The notes: generated from the sequence alone by a model not told the origin. Counted from the first letter of the stretch, positions 18,251-27,461 are shown. The stretch: DNA of 64,000 nt from Pseudomonas sp. Bc-h (GCF_002080045.1 NZ_MUIN01000005.1:20362-84361); one strand, 5' to 3'. Numbers and translations: made by a program.

Positions 18251-18966
18251 CGATCTAAACCTTTGATAGGGCTGCCAAACGCCGTCTCGTAAAAGTAGAC
18301 GAGCTTGCTCCAGTCCGCTGACTGAAACGACGAATGGCGACGCAGTTGTTTCATGTCGTGCTGAGCCGCACCGTACGCCGTCAGACGCTGGCGGCATTTC
18401 TCCAGATCGATCAGCGCAACTTCAGGCCTGGCATTGGCGCCTTCGCCGACCACGCGTACAAACACGTGCTTGATATAGATACAGCTGTGTTGCCAACGGC
18501 CCTTGTGCATACGGGCCAGGTTCTCGGCCAATTCCTTGAGCATCTGCTCATAAACCGCCTCGCCATGCTGCTCACGGCCACCGGCCTTGAGCCAGTTTTC
18601 GAACTCGTCATAGCCGTCCAGCGAAGCGGTCACCAGCAGCGCACGCCATTCGTTGTTTTCGTCGCGCTCGGCGCCGCAGAAAACCATACGCGGGACGTTC
18701 ACGTTCAGCTGGCGCAAGCCGTCAAGAGCATCGCGCTCGCGCAGGACGGTCGGGCGACCGAACGGGTGCAGCCAGCTGCGATAGATGTGACCGACCTGCC
18801 GCTTGACGTACAGCAGGCGACCATTCTCCGACACGACGCGTTGTACGCCACTTTCTCCGCCGCGACGAACATTGGGCTCTTCGACCCAATCCCCACGGGT
18901 ATTCCAGAAATAGGCAAAACGGTCCTTGGCGGGAACGCCCGACTCAGCTGCAAAATCCACGGCCAT
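18247..18966 (-). CDS. inaA: Lipopolysaccharide-kinase-like protein, InaA family
   Basis: This 239-residue protein belongs to the InaA/WaaP-like small kinase group. Visible elements are VKRQVGHIYRSWLHPFGRP, the catalytic-loop-like KHVFVRVV...EVALIDLEKCR (about residues 165-195, where IDLEKCR corresponds to the metal-binding DFG-like site of these kinases), and ENLARMHKGRWQHSCIYIKH. InaA is acid- and stress-inducible. In P. putida an inaA gene lies beside colRS and is regulated by ColR. The start at 18966 is four nt after the methyltransferase stop, so the genes form an operon with that gene and the small exported protein. Confidence 0.85.
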   Translation of the reverse strand: MAVDFAAESGVPAKDRFAYFWNTRGDWVEEPNVRRGGESGVQRVVSENGRLLYVKRQVGHIYRSWLHPFGRPTVLRERDALDGLRQLNVNVPRMVFCGAERDENNEWRALLVTASLDGYDEFENWLKAGGREQHGEAVYEQMLKELAENLARMHKGRWQHSCIYIKHVFVRVVGEGANARPEVALIDLEKCRQRLTAYGAAQHDMKQLRRHSSFQSADWSKLVYFYETAFGSPIKGLDR

Positions 18967-18970
18967 CCTG

Positions 18971-19639
18971 TTACCTCTTACGTAATAGATACACACGCCA
19001 CATGGCGTACAACGGCAGGAAATCCAGTCGCTCCTGAATGCGAAAGCCTGCCTGTTCGAATTCGGCTTCTACGGTGGCTACCGGTAACACAAAGCGGTTC
19101 TGGTAACCCTCCTGGTTCCGCTTGCGCTCAGCGCGCTTGCGTTTCCAGGACTTGAAATTGCCATCAACCCACAGCGAGACGATCACGCTGTCTCGCGTCA
19201 CCCGATGGAACTCCTTCATCAGTACGGCCCTGTCCCTGGCTTCACCGATGTGGTGCAGCAGGCGCATGCAGAAAATACTGTCCACCGCATTGTCAGGCAT
19301 GTCGATGGCGAATGCAGACGTCTGCAAGGGTTGTACCCGTTTCACCACCTCCGCTGGCTGCGACTGACAGGCAATCTTGACCATGGACGCCGAATTGTCG
19401 GCGCCGATGATGACCCGATTGGCCTTCTCGGCGAGCAACGGCCAGAACCGTCCGGCACCACAGGGGAGATCCAGCACCAGTCCCGGTTCACCCGCTAGCG
19501 CCAGCGCGCGTCGGGCCAGTTGCTTATCGCGACGATCAGACAGCTGCCGAGCCAATCCGTCCCTGTGTTTACGAAAATATTTTCTCGCGTGTTCGTCGTC
19601 GTATTTGCGCGAAAAATCAAGCTCGACCCGCTTGCTCAT
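18971..19639 (-). CDS. Class I SAM-dependent methyltransferase
   Basis: This 222-residue protein has SAM motif I (LVLDLPCGAGRF, about residues 54-65), motif II (IIGADNSASMV) and a later DSIFCMRLLHHIGE segment typical of class I methyltransferases. The substrate is unknown. The operon partner is a lipopolysaccharide-type kinase, so an envelope or lipid substrate is a reasonable inference. It is the first gene of a three-gene unit. A ColR-box candidate lies 67 nt upstream of the start, and the ribosome-binding site is in a hairpin loop. Confidence 0.88.
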   Translation of the reverse strand: MSKRVELDFSRKYDDEHARKYFRKHRDGLARQLSDRRDKQLARRALALAGEPGLVLDLPCGAGRFWPLLAEKANRVIIGADNSASMVKIACQSQPAEVVKRVQPLQTSAFAIDMPDNAVDSIFCMRLLHHIGEARDRAVLMKEFHRVTRDSVIVSLWVDGNFKSWKRKRAERKRNQEGYQNRFVLPVATVEAEFEQAGFRIQERLDFLPLYAMWRVYLLRKR

Positions 19640-19666
19640 GGCTGCATCTCCTTTCGTGATGCAGCC
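19640..19666 (-). promoter_or_regulatory. Hairpin presenting the ribosome-binding site of the methyltransferase gene
   Basis: GGCTGCATC (19640-19648) and GATGCAGCC (19658-19666) form a perfect 9 bp stem with a 9 nt loop. On the transcribed strand the AAGGAGA ribosome-binding site falls mainly in the loop, and the stem abuts the ATG at 19639. The structure could expose or block initiation depending on its stability or a bound factor. Confidence 0.6.
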
Positions 19667-19706
19667 AAAACTAGGGAAATGGGCGTGAGCTTCAGGTCAT
19701 GCAAAT

Positions 19707-19722
19707 GTGAAAAAAACGTGCA
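19707..19722 (-). promoter_or_regulatory. Candidate ColR-binding site upstream of the methyltransferase-inaA unit
   Basis: On the minus strand the sequence TGCACGTTTTTTTCAC matches the published P. putida ColR consensus, as I recall it (YYNAS, two free bases, Y, five T, then SAC), at all but one position. It is 67 nt upstream of the start codon and in the right orientation. The same 13-mer ACGTTTTTTTCAC occurs in front of the PAP2 gene at 21928-21940. Confidence 0.7.
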
Positions 19723-19846
19723 TCGGCCAGCGCAAATGTTACGAGATTTTACCAGAAGATAGGGCTAGCATATGGCCACAACGCGTAAGATCACAGCAAC
19801 ATTTACACTGTCGATACATTACGCGCAGCGACGGCTGCCGACCGCT

Positions 19847-21127
19847 TCAGTCAGCCCCTTTGTTGAAGTCCACGCTGAAACGGCAACCATTGGGTTCCAT
19901 GGTGTCCAGACTCACCGTCCAGCCCTGGTTTTCACAGATTCGTTGGACCAGCGACAGGCCAAGGCCAAGCCCCTCCCCGCGCTTTTCATTGCCGCGCACG
20001 AATGGCTGGAACATCGCTTCACGCTTCTCCTCCGGGATACCGACGCCTGAATCTTCGACAGTGAAGCCGTTGGGCAACAGGGTGAGCCGGATGAATCCCT
20101 GATCGGTGTAGTGCAGCGCGTTACGCAGCAGGTTCCCCATGACCGCATAAAGGAACGTCGCGTTGTACGAGGCCTGGGAAGCACGATCAGGGAAATAATC
20201 CAACGCAAGGCCCTTGGCCTCAATGGGCTCGCGCCACAAAGTCAGCAGTTGCTGAGCGGCGCCCTGCAACGACAGTTGCGGATTCATTCCGGCATCGTCG
20301 CGCTGAGTGCGTGCCAACATGAGGAAGGTCTGGACCAGATCGCGCATTTCCTCACAAGCTCGCCCCACACGCTCTACCTGCGCTCTGGCGCGCTGATCCA
20401 GTGCCGGGTTCTCCAGCAGCAACTCACAGGAGCTGGCGAGCACCATCAACGGCGTTCGCAGTTCATGGCTGACGTCGCTGGTGAACATTCGCTCACGGGT
20501 CAGTGCATCGCGCAAGCGCCCCAGGGTGGCATCGAACGCCACCGCCAGCTCACCTACTTCGTCTGCGGCGTAATCCGGTGCCAAAGGCGGTGCAAGACCC
20601 AGCAACTGGTCGCGATGACGCACCTGACGAGCGAGCCGCACCACCGGCGCCATTACCCGACGCGCCAGTACCCAGCCAAGGAAAACCGCCAGCGCCAGTG
20701 CCAGTACGAAGCCCACCAGAACGACGGCGAACAACACGCGCTCGCGCTCTTCGAAATCGCTCTGATCCTGCAGCAGCACGTAACGACGGCCGTCGACCAC
20801 CTCGACCATGGCGTGATAGGACAGCGGGCCGCGGAACACTTCGTGGAAACCCGGCTCCAGATGTCGCAGATCCTTGGGCAGCTCGAAATCACCCGGCCCG
20901 CCGCTGAAATAAAACAGTTGGTCGGGCTCGGGCCGATGACTCCAGTCCTCGACGCTGTCCATCAGCAGCAGGCGTGTCAGATCGCCACCGAGCCCCGCCG
21001 AAATCAGCTTTTCTTCGACCAGATGCACCGTTGCCACAATGCCCATGGCGAAGGACCCGGCGACCAGCGCACTCATCAGCGCAAAGGCGATGATGATCCG
21101 CTGGGCAAGGCTCTGCTTAAACTCCAT
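19847..21127 (-). CDS. colS: Sensor histidine kinase ColS
   Basis: This 426-residue inner-membrane kinase has TM1 (about residues 12-34), a periplasmic domain, TM2 (about 132-156), HAMP, a HisKA site (SHELRTP, H221) and an HATPase domain ending in GEGLGLGLSLVQRI. The periplasmic residues reported for metal sensing in P. putida ColS are, as I recall, H35, E96, H105, E126 and E129. All occur here at the same numbers, including the ExxE pair at 126-129. It should respond to excess zinc or ferric iron and phosphorylate ColR. It overlaps colR by 11 nt; the ATG at 21127 gives the expected N-terminus. Confidence 0.92.
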   Translation of the reverse strand: MEFKQSLAQRIIIAFALMSALVAGSFAMGIVATVHLVEEKLISAGLGGDLTRLLLMDSVEDWSHRPEPDQLFYFSGGPGDFELPKDLRHLEPGFHEVFRGPLSYHAMVEVVDGRRYVLLQDQSDFEERERVLFAVVLVGFVLALALAVFLGWVLARRVMAPVVRLARQVRHRDQLLGLAPPLAPDYAADEVGELAVAFDATLGRLRDALTRERMFTSDVSHELRTPLMVLASSCELLLENPALDQRARAQVERVGRACEEMRDLVQTFLMLARTQRDDAGMNPQLSLQGAAQQLLTLWREPIEAKGLALDYFPDRASQASYNATFLYAVMGNLLRNALHYTDQGFIRLTLLPNGFTVEDSGVGIPEEKREAMFQPFVRGNEKRGEGLGLGLSLVQRICENQGWTVSLDTMEPNGCRFSVDFNKGAD

Positions 21128-21800
21128 CGCGGCCCTCGGCCAGGCGATAGCCGACACCGTGTACGGTCTGCAGCAATGGCTTGGCGAACGGCTTGTCGAT
21201 CACCTGACGCAACTGGTGAACGTGGCTGCGCAGGCTGTCACTGTCCGGGCAGTCATCGCCCCACAGCGCTTCTTCGAGAATTTCGCGACGCAGCACATGT
21301 GGGCTCTTCTGCATCAGAACGGCCAGCAATTTCAGCCCGACAGGGTTGAGCTTGAGCATGCGGCCTTCGCGGGTCACCTCAAGAGTATCCAGATCGTAGA
21401 TCAGGTCAGCGACCTGCAAGGTGCGACGGCCTCCGCCCTGAGCCCGGCGCAGCACCGCTTCGATGCGCGCGGCCAGTTCAGATAGCGCAAAAGGCTTGAG
21501 CAGGTAGTCGTCCGCCCCGGAGCGGAAGCCCTGCAAGCGGTCATCGAGCTGATCGCGGGCGGTCAGCATGATCACCGGGGTGTCACGTCGGGCATCCTCT
21601 CGAAGGCGTTTGCACAACGTGTAGCCATCGATGCCCGGCAGCATGATGTCGAGCACGATCAGGTCGTAATGCTCAGTGGCCGCCAGATGCAGGCCGGACA
21701 AGCCATCCTGTGCGCAGTCCACGGTATAGCCCTTCAAACCCAGATAATCGGCCAGGTTGGCCAGGATGTCGCGGTTGTCTTCAACCAGCAGAATTCTCAT
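21117..21800 (-). CDS. colR: Response regulator ColR (OmpR family)
   Basis: This 227-residue regulator has a receiver domain with phospho-acceptor D51 (IVLDIMLPG), the conserved T (MLTARD) and K (YLLKPFA), and a C-terminal OmpR-type winged helix (SDSLRSHVHQLRQVIDKPF). It is the partner of ColS, encoded just downstream with an 11 nt overlap. ColRS maintains membrane integrity and metal tolerance in pseudomonads. Two good ColR boxes flank the operon, in front of the methyltransferase unit and of the divergent PAP2 gene, so the local genes are likely its targets. Confidence 0.94.
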   Translation of the reverse strand: MRILLVEDNRDILANLADYLGLKGYTVDCAQDGLSGLHLAATEHYDLIVLDIMLPGIDGYTLCKRLREDARRDTPVIMLTARDQLDDRLQGFRSGADDYLLKPFALSELAARIEAVLRRAQGGGRRTLQVADLIYDLDTLEVTREGRMLKLNPVGLKLLAVLMQKSPHVLRREILEEALWGDDCPDSDSLRSHVHQLRQVIDKPFAKPLLQTVHGVGYRLAEGRDGV

Positions 21801-21924
21801 GGGGGCCTATCTCCAGATGCAGTACGGCATGACCCCCCCGCACAGCATTCAGATGCATGCACGATCAGGTCAGAGTTGGCGGCAGCTTACGGCCAAGTTC
21901 GCCAGAGGGCCAGCACCGGTGCAC

Positions 21925-21940
21925 ACAACGTTTTTTTCAC
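21925..21940 (+). promoter_or_regulatory. Candidate ColR-binding site upstream of the PAP2 gene
   Basis: ACAACGTTTTTTTCAC matches the ColR consensus with one mismatch (the first base). It points towards the PAP2 start 86 nt downstream and lies in the colR/PAP2 divergent region. Confidence 0.7.
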
Positions 21941-22026
21941 TCCCGGTTCACAGCCCGCCGACAGCGTGATGCTCAGACTTGCAAACGCTCTCGGTCAACC
22001 ATCATCGCCAATACACGGGATTTACC

Positions 22027-22770
22027 ATGTCAGAAGTCTTCGAACGGCCCACGTCTCGACCGATCAACCTTTGGGTTTATCTGGGTATCCCGGTGGTGAC
22101 CGCCCTTATTCTAGTATTGCTGGAACTCACCTCGCTGGACATGGACATTGCCAGGCTGGCTTACGATCCGACGGCGGGCGGGTTCATCGGCAAACACAGT
22201 TATTTCCTGGAAAACGTTCTGCATGACCGGGCCAAGCAGGTGGTCATTGCCTTGGGCGTCTTGTCATTCGTCAGCTTTGTGGCTTCGTTCTTCGTCGGCT
22301 TGTTGAAGCCCTGGAAACGTGAACTGGGCTGTATGGTGCTGTCGATGGCGCTATCCACCAGTTTTGTCACGCCAATGAAGGTGGTGACCTCGGTTCAATG
22401 CCCCTGGAGTCTGACCGAGTTTGGCGGCCAGGAGCAGTACAGCGAGCTGCTCAGCCCTCGCCCACAGACCGACAAACCCGGCCGTTGCTGGCCCGGAGGC
22501 CATGCAGCGACCGGCTTCACTTTGTTCGCGTTGTTTTTCGTGTTCCGTGATCGTAAACCGCGCATGGCAAAAGCCGGTCTGATCTTCGCGTTCGGGCTAG
22601 GGACGGTGTTTTCGGTGGGGCGCATGCTGCAAGGCGCGCACTTCTTCTCTCACAACATCTGGACGGCGGTGTTCTGCTGGCTGATTTGCCTGGGGGCTTA
22701 TTACGCTGTGCTGTATAGGCCAGTGGGCAGGAAGGACAAGGTGTTGGGGGCGGAGGCTGTTTCTGGGTAG
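22027..22770 (+). CDS. PAP2-family membrane phosphatase
   Basis: This 247-residue protein has about six hydrophobic segments and the PAP2 signature spread over KVVTSVQCPW, CWPGGHAATGF and RMLQGAHFFSHNIWT. The third motif has His where many PAP2 enzymes have Asp (HxxxD); this AHFxSHxxWT variant is usual in the lipid A/LPS-phosphatase-like branch, so it need not mean inactivity. It probably removes phosphate from a lipid or lipid A headgroup on the periplasmic side. It is divergent from colR with a ColR box between. In P. putida a ColR-dependent gene of this type has the same position. The substrate is inferred, not shown. Confidence 0.83.
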   Translation: MSEVFERPTSRPINLWVYLGIPVVTALILVLLELTSLDMDIARLAYDPTAGGFIGKHSYFLENVLHDRAKQVVIALGVLSFVSFVASFFVGLLKPWKRELGCMVLSMALSTSFVTPMKVVTSVQCPWSLTEFGGQEQYSELLSPRPQTDKPGRCWPGGHAATGFTLFALFFVFRDRKPRMAKAGLIFAFGLGTVFSVGRMLQGAHFFSHNIWTAVFCWLICLGAYYAVLYRPVGRKDKVLGAEAVSG

Positions 22771-22825
22771 GACCTGTGGCCTCTGATGCAGTGCCTGCAC
22801 CCGATATTTGTGCAGGTCCAGGTAT

Positions 22826-22960
22826 TGGCTCTGGCTAGCGCCAGATCTGTTTCGCCTGCGGCGAGCTACTTGAAAATTGGAGGCCGCACCACCCCCTAAG
22901 TAACCAAGTGTCCTGGCTCTTGGTTTGGCCCTCGTTCCTCGGGTTCCTTAACGCAGGCGT
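22826..22960 (+). repeat. Dispersed composite repeat, diverged head copy B
   Basis: The element starts with TCTGGCTAGCGCCAGA (22830-22845), followed by a TTCGCCTGCGGCGAG hairpin, GCTACTTGAAAATTGGA, and a pyrimidine-rich segment, in the order seen at 42283 onwards but with more changes. It begins 59 nt after the stop of the PAP2 gene in the same orientation. It merges into the direct repeat at 22952. Confidence 0.75.
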
Positions 22961-23460
22961 CGCGGTTGTGTGTCGAGCCGAGATTTTAGAGATGAACACC
23001 CATCCCTGTGGGAGCTGCTGGAGCTGTGCGACAGCCGCGATAGCGGTATCTCAGCAAATAACGTCCTGGCGGACACACCGCCATCGTCCGAATCGCGGCC
23101 CGTACCCTCGTGGCCTCCGGTGTCTCCCACAGGGTTCGCGTGCAGCCCCAGAGCTGCGTTTGCTTTTGATCTTGCTTCTAAGCGCGCGTCAGTTCAGACG
23201 ACACAAATCGCGACTTGGGTGCAGGCTGAACGCAGGTGGCGCGGTTGTGTGTCGAGCCGAGATTTTAGAGATGAATACCCATCCCTATGGCAGAAGCTGG
23301 AGCTGTGCCACTGCCCGGGCCGCGGTCGGACGATGCGGTGGGTCAGATGGCTCATCTGCCAACTGGCCCACCGCTTCGCTGCCGGCGTGACCTCCGGCGT
23401 CTCCCACAGGGTTCGCGTGCAACTCCAGAGCTGCGTTCGCGTTTGATTTTGCTTCTAAAG
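22952..23460. repeat. Imperfect direct repeat, two units 279 bp apart
   Basis: Unit 1 begins at 22952 and unit 2 at 23231. Both start CGCAGG, continue through GCGGTTGTGTGTCGAGCCGA and GATTTTAGAGATGAA, and later share CTCCCACAGGGTTCGCGTGCA, CAGAGCTGCGTT and TTTTGCTTCTAA-type ends. The middle parts have diverged. The 69 bp core of the dispersed repeat (23168-23236, same strand sense as 356-424) bridges the two units. 22771-23566 shows no credible gene. Confidence 0.8.
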
Positions 23461-23566
23461 GCGGAACTCTTCTGCCGTTAGGCAGAACAAAAATCAGCGC
23501 CACCACAAACATCGGATATACACCACGACCCAAGCGCCAAAAGCCAAATCTCAAAACCAGCCCCAT

Positions 23567-23596
23567 AAAAAAACCCCGCCGAAGCGGGGTTCTTTA
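23567..23596 (-). terminator. Rho-independent terminator of groESL
   Basis: AACCCCGC / GCGGGGTT pair around CGAA, with an A-run on the plus strand that gives the U-tract when read from groEL. Confidence 0.9.
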
Positions 23597-23618
23597 TACA
23601 GCGAGGGGTAAGGCTGGC

Positions 23619-25277
<1,659 letters not shown>

Positions 25278-25317
25278 TTAAATACTTTGTAGCAACGGGA
25301 AAATGAGGGGGAACAAC

Positions 25318-25611
25318 TCAGCCTTCGACGACCGCGAGAATTTCGTTCTCGCTCATCACCAGCAGGTCTTCGCCGTCTACTTTCACAGTGTTGCTGCCGG
25401 AGTAAGGGCCGAACACCACTTTGTCACCCACTTTCACAGCCAGCGCACGTACTTCGCCGTTGTCCAGGATGCGACCGGCACCGACGGCGATGATTTCGCC
25501 ACGGTTTGGTTTCTCGGCAGCCGAACCCGGCAGAACGATACCGCCAGCAGTCTTGGTTTCTTCTTCGCTGCGACGGATTACGACGCGGTCATGCAGAGGA
25601 CGAAGCTTCAT
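25318..25611 (-). CDS. groES: Co-chaperonin GroES (Hsp10)
   Basis: This 97-residue protein has the GroES start [14 protein letters not shown] and the mobile loop [16 protein letters not shown] (residues 16-31) that docks on GroEL. It caps the GroEL chamber. It is the first gene of the groESL operon, preceded by AGGAGATCG and by a heat-shock-type promoter about 140 bp upstream. Confidence 0.99.
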   Translation of the reverse strand: MKLRPLHDRVVIRRSEEETKTAGGIVLPGSAAEKPNRGEIIAVGAGRILDNGEVRALAVKVGDKVVFGPYSGSNTVKVDGEDLLVMSENEILAVVEG

Positions 25612-25751
25612 TGTCGATCTCCTAATTATGGTTTTTGAACGCCCGGTGTTGGCACCGGCGGGTTAAAACATCCGGGCTTGCCGGTTACGGTTCGCGAGCG
25701 AACCGCAGAATACGGTCTGACGAAATGCGCCAGAAACCTTGCGGTGACCCA

Positions 25752-25780
25752 TACATAAGGGCGAGCAAGCTGATTACAAG
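25752..25780 (-). promoter_or_regulatory. Candidate sigma32 (heat-shock) promoter of groESL
   Basis: On the minus strand CTTGTAA (25774-25780) resembles the sigma32 -35 CTTGAAA, and CCTTATGTA (25752-25760) resembles the -10 CCCCATNTA. The spacer of 13 bp is right for RpoH. Transcription would start near 25745, giving a leader of about 130 nt. The same bases also fit a moderate sigma70 promoter (TTGTAA, 16 bp, TATGTA). Confidence 0.6.
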
Positions 25781-25824
25781 GCTGACACCAGAAATTTTTT
25801 AAGCGAGATGGGGTCGCCAAACGC

Positions 25825-25850
25825 AACACGGCACCCGAAGGTGCCGTGTT
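25825..25850. terminator. Perfect hairpin at the 3' end of fxsA
   Basis: AACACGGCACC and GGTGCCGTGTT form an 11 bp perfect stem with a CGAA tetraloop, 13 nt after the fxsA stop. The following minus-strand sequence (GCGTTTGG) is poor in T, so termination may be inefficient and fxsA transcripts may run into groES. Confidence 0.6.
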
Positions 25851-25863
25851 GACTGCAAGCAGA

Positions 25864-26361
25864 TCACTTTTTATCGACAGGCTCGTATTCGCCTTCGATC
25901 ACTTCACCCTCGATCACCTCAGGCTGGCGTGCACCCGGACGACTCGCTCCGGGAGAGACCGGCCCCGCCGAGCGCAGATCATCGGCGAACGCACGCTGGC
26001 GACTGGCGGAAGCCTCGGCGCGCTGACGCACCTTGCCCACCAACAGACGACGCGTAAACGGCATCAGACAGATCAGACCCAGCACGTCACTGATGAAACC
26101 GGGCAACACCAAGAGGCCGCCACCAATGGTCATCATCAGGCCATCGAGCATCTGCTGGGCGGGCAGTTCGCCGCGCGCCAGACTTTCACGCGCACTCATG
26201 GCCGTCGCCAGACCTGCGACCCGAACCACGAACACACCGAGCATGGAGCCTGCAACCACCAGCAGGAAGGTCGCCAGGAAGCCGATGGACATTCCGACTT
26301 TCACCAGCACGAACAGCTCGAGCACCGGAAAAAGCAACAAAAGCAGCAAAAAAGCGCGCAT
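25864..26361 (-). CDS. fxsA: FxsA-family membrane protein
   Basis: This 165-residue protein has the FxsA pattern: a hydrophobic N-terminus (MRAFLLLLLLFPVLELFVLVKVG), a second membrane region (FLATFLLVVAGSMLGVFVVRVAG), the GGGLLVLPGFISDVLGL motif near residue 85, and a polar C-terminal tail with EVIEGEVIEGEYE. In E. coli, FxsA relieves F-plasmid exclusion of phage T7; its native role is unknown. The neighbourhood of groESL is conserved in pseudomonads. The ATG at 26361 with GAGGAA upstream is preferred to a TTG one codon earlier. Confidence 0.9.
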   Translation of the reverse strand: MRAFLLLLLLFPVLELFVLVKVGMSIGFLATFLLVVAGSMLGVFVVRVAGLATAMSARESLARGELPAQQMLDGLMMTIGGGLLVLPGFISDVLGLICLMPFTRRLLVGKVRQRAEASASRQRAFADDLRSAGPVSPGASRPGARQPEVIEGEVIEGEYEPVDKK

Positions 26362-26426
26362 CAAATAAGTTCCTCAACGGAAGAAGTCTTCCAGTAGACA
26401 CTAGGTGATGTCGCAAGGTTGTAAAT

Positions 26427-27158
26427 TCAAGCCTCAGCGGCTTCAGCGGTCGGCCATTTTTCTGCGTGGGCCAGTTGAACCAAGGTCTGGCGCACTTGTG
26501 TCGGCGTATTACAAGGTTCGGCGAACGCCAACCAGTAAAGGCTCTGCCCGATTCGCAGGTGCATGCCTTCACTGTCAATGCCCACCAGCGTTGCGGGTTC
26601 AGTCCGCGGCAAGCCCGCCAGTTCCACGTAGTGGGCGATGGCTTTGGTGTGATCTTCGTTCATGTGATCGACCATGCTGGTCTCGGCAGCGCCCGCGAAC
26701 GGGTTGGCCAGGGCCACGTCATCGAGCCAGTGAATCGCGCCGAACCCACCGATGAAGCGGTAGCGCACCGGCACCAGCACCCAGAAGTCGAAATTGTGTG
26801 CGCTGTGGTAACTCTGCGATTCAGGAAAATAGCGGTAATAGCGTTGGGCGGCTGCCTCGATGGCAGCTTCATCGGTCACCTGCTGCGCTTGGGCCATGAC
26901 CGTGACGCGCCCCACCGCTTGAACATCCTCGGCGCCCCGCTCGCCTACCAGCATCGAGCATTTGGTGTCGCGCTGCAGGTTATGGGTGTGTTGAGCAATC
27001 CGGCTGATCAGGATCAACGGGCGACCGTGATCGTCGAGGCAATAAGGCACCACTGAACCGAAGGGATAACCGGGCATCGACTTGGAGTGAGTCGACAGCA
27101 CGCCGCGATACTCCTTGAGCAGCAGCTCTCGGGCTTGCCGGTTGGCTTTGGCACTCAT
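26427..27158 (-). CDS. HugZ-like haem utilisation protein (PNPOx-like plus DUF2470)
   Basis: This 243-residue protein has an N-terminal FMN-binding-split-barrel fold (YRGVLSTHSKSMPGYPFGSVVPY, then PLILISRIAQHTHNLQRD) and a C-terminal DUF2470 domain starting MVDHMNEDHTKAIAHY (about residues 165-180). This is the HugZ/HutZ arrangement, in which the protein binds or degrades haem for iron. The Fur box just upstream supports iron control. No canonical pyridoxamine oxidase partner genes are nearby. The ATG at 27158 begins the recognisable fold; longer readings lack support. Confidence 0.85.
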   Translation of the reverse strand: MSAKANRQARELLLKEYRGVLSTHSKSMPGYPFGSVVPYCLDDHGRPLILISRIAQHTHNLQRDTKCSMLVGERGAEDVQAVGRVTVMAQAQQVTDEAAIEAAAQRYYRYFPESQSYHSAHNFDFWVLVPVRYRFIGGFGAIHWLDDVALANPFAGAAETSMVDHMNEDHTKAIAHYVELAGLPRTEPATLVGIDSEGMHLRIGQSLYWLAFAEPCNTPTQVRQTLVQLAHAEKWPTAEAAEA

Positions 27159-27229
27159 GGTGTGGCTCCTGAAATGAAATCGACGAATACGAAGGCGCGC
27201 GCAGCAGCGTGCGACGGCCGAGGCCACAA

Positions 27230-27248
27230 GATAATCGTTATCGTTGAA
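27230..27248 (-). promoter_or_regulatory. Candidate Fur box upstream of the HugZ-like gene
   Basis: GATAATCGTTATC (27230-27242) is a GATAA-TCG-TTATC palindrome, followed by a further partial hexamer CGTTGA. About 12 of 19 positions match the GATAATGATAATCATTATC consensus. It lies 71 nt upstream of the start codon. Confidence 0.6.
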
Positions 27249-27321
27249 GGGTGCCAGATTGGCAAGGCGTGACGATTTTGCGGAGATTTTGCGTAAAAGT
27301 TTTGCGGATGTCGTGCATTGC

Positions 27322-27407
27322 CGTGGGAGGGGGCCTGCTCGCGATTACGTGAGTCAGTTATTGCAAACGTGACTGCCATGCCCTTTCGCGAGCAAGCTCC
27401 TTCCCCA
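27322..27407. repeat. REP doublet (REPIN), GGGAGGGGGC type
   Basis: Two inward-facing REP arms occur: CGTGGGAGGGGGCCTGCTCGC near 27322-27342 and, in inverse, GCGAGCAAGCTCCTTCCCCA at 27388-27407. They are separated by a less paired centre. This is the P. fluorescens-type REPIN pattern. It is the only clear copy of this family in the window. Confidence 0.8.
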
Positions 27408-27461
27408 GGATATCGGCGCGGTTCAAACCGGCGGCGACCGATACCTGGCTATATGAGGTAC

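Noticed and set aside
22600..22680. Inactive PAP2 enzyme because motif 3 has His instead of Asp
   Set aside because: The AHFxSHxxWT form occurs across a whole PAP2 branch, so it looks like a subfamily trait rather than a lesion.
22771..23566. Degraded coding gene between PAP2 and groEL
   Set aside because: Stops are frequent in all frames, and the segments match the dispersed repeats rather than a protein family.
25806..25813. Minus-strand CCCCATCT as a sigma32 -10 for groESL
   Set aside because: No CTTGAAA-like -35 occurs 11-16 bp upstream; that interval is inside a hairpin. The pair at 25752-25780 fits better.
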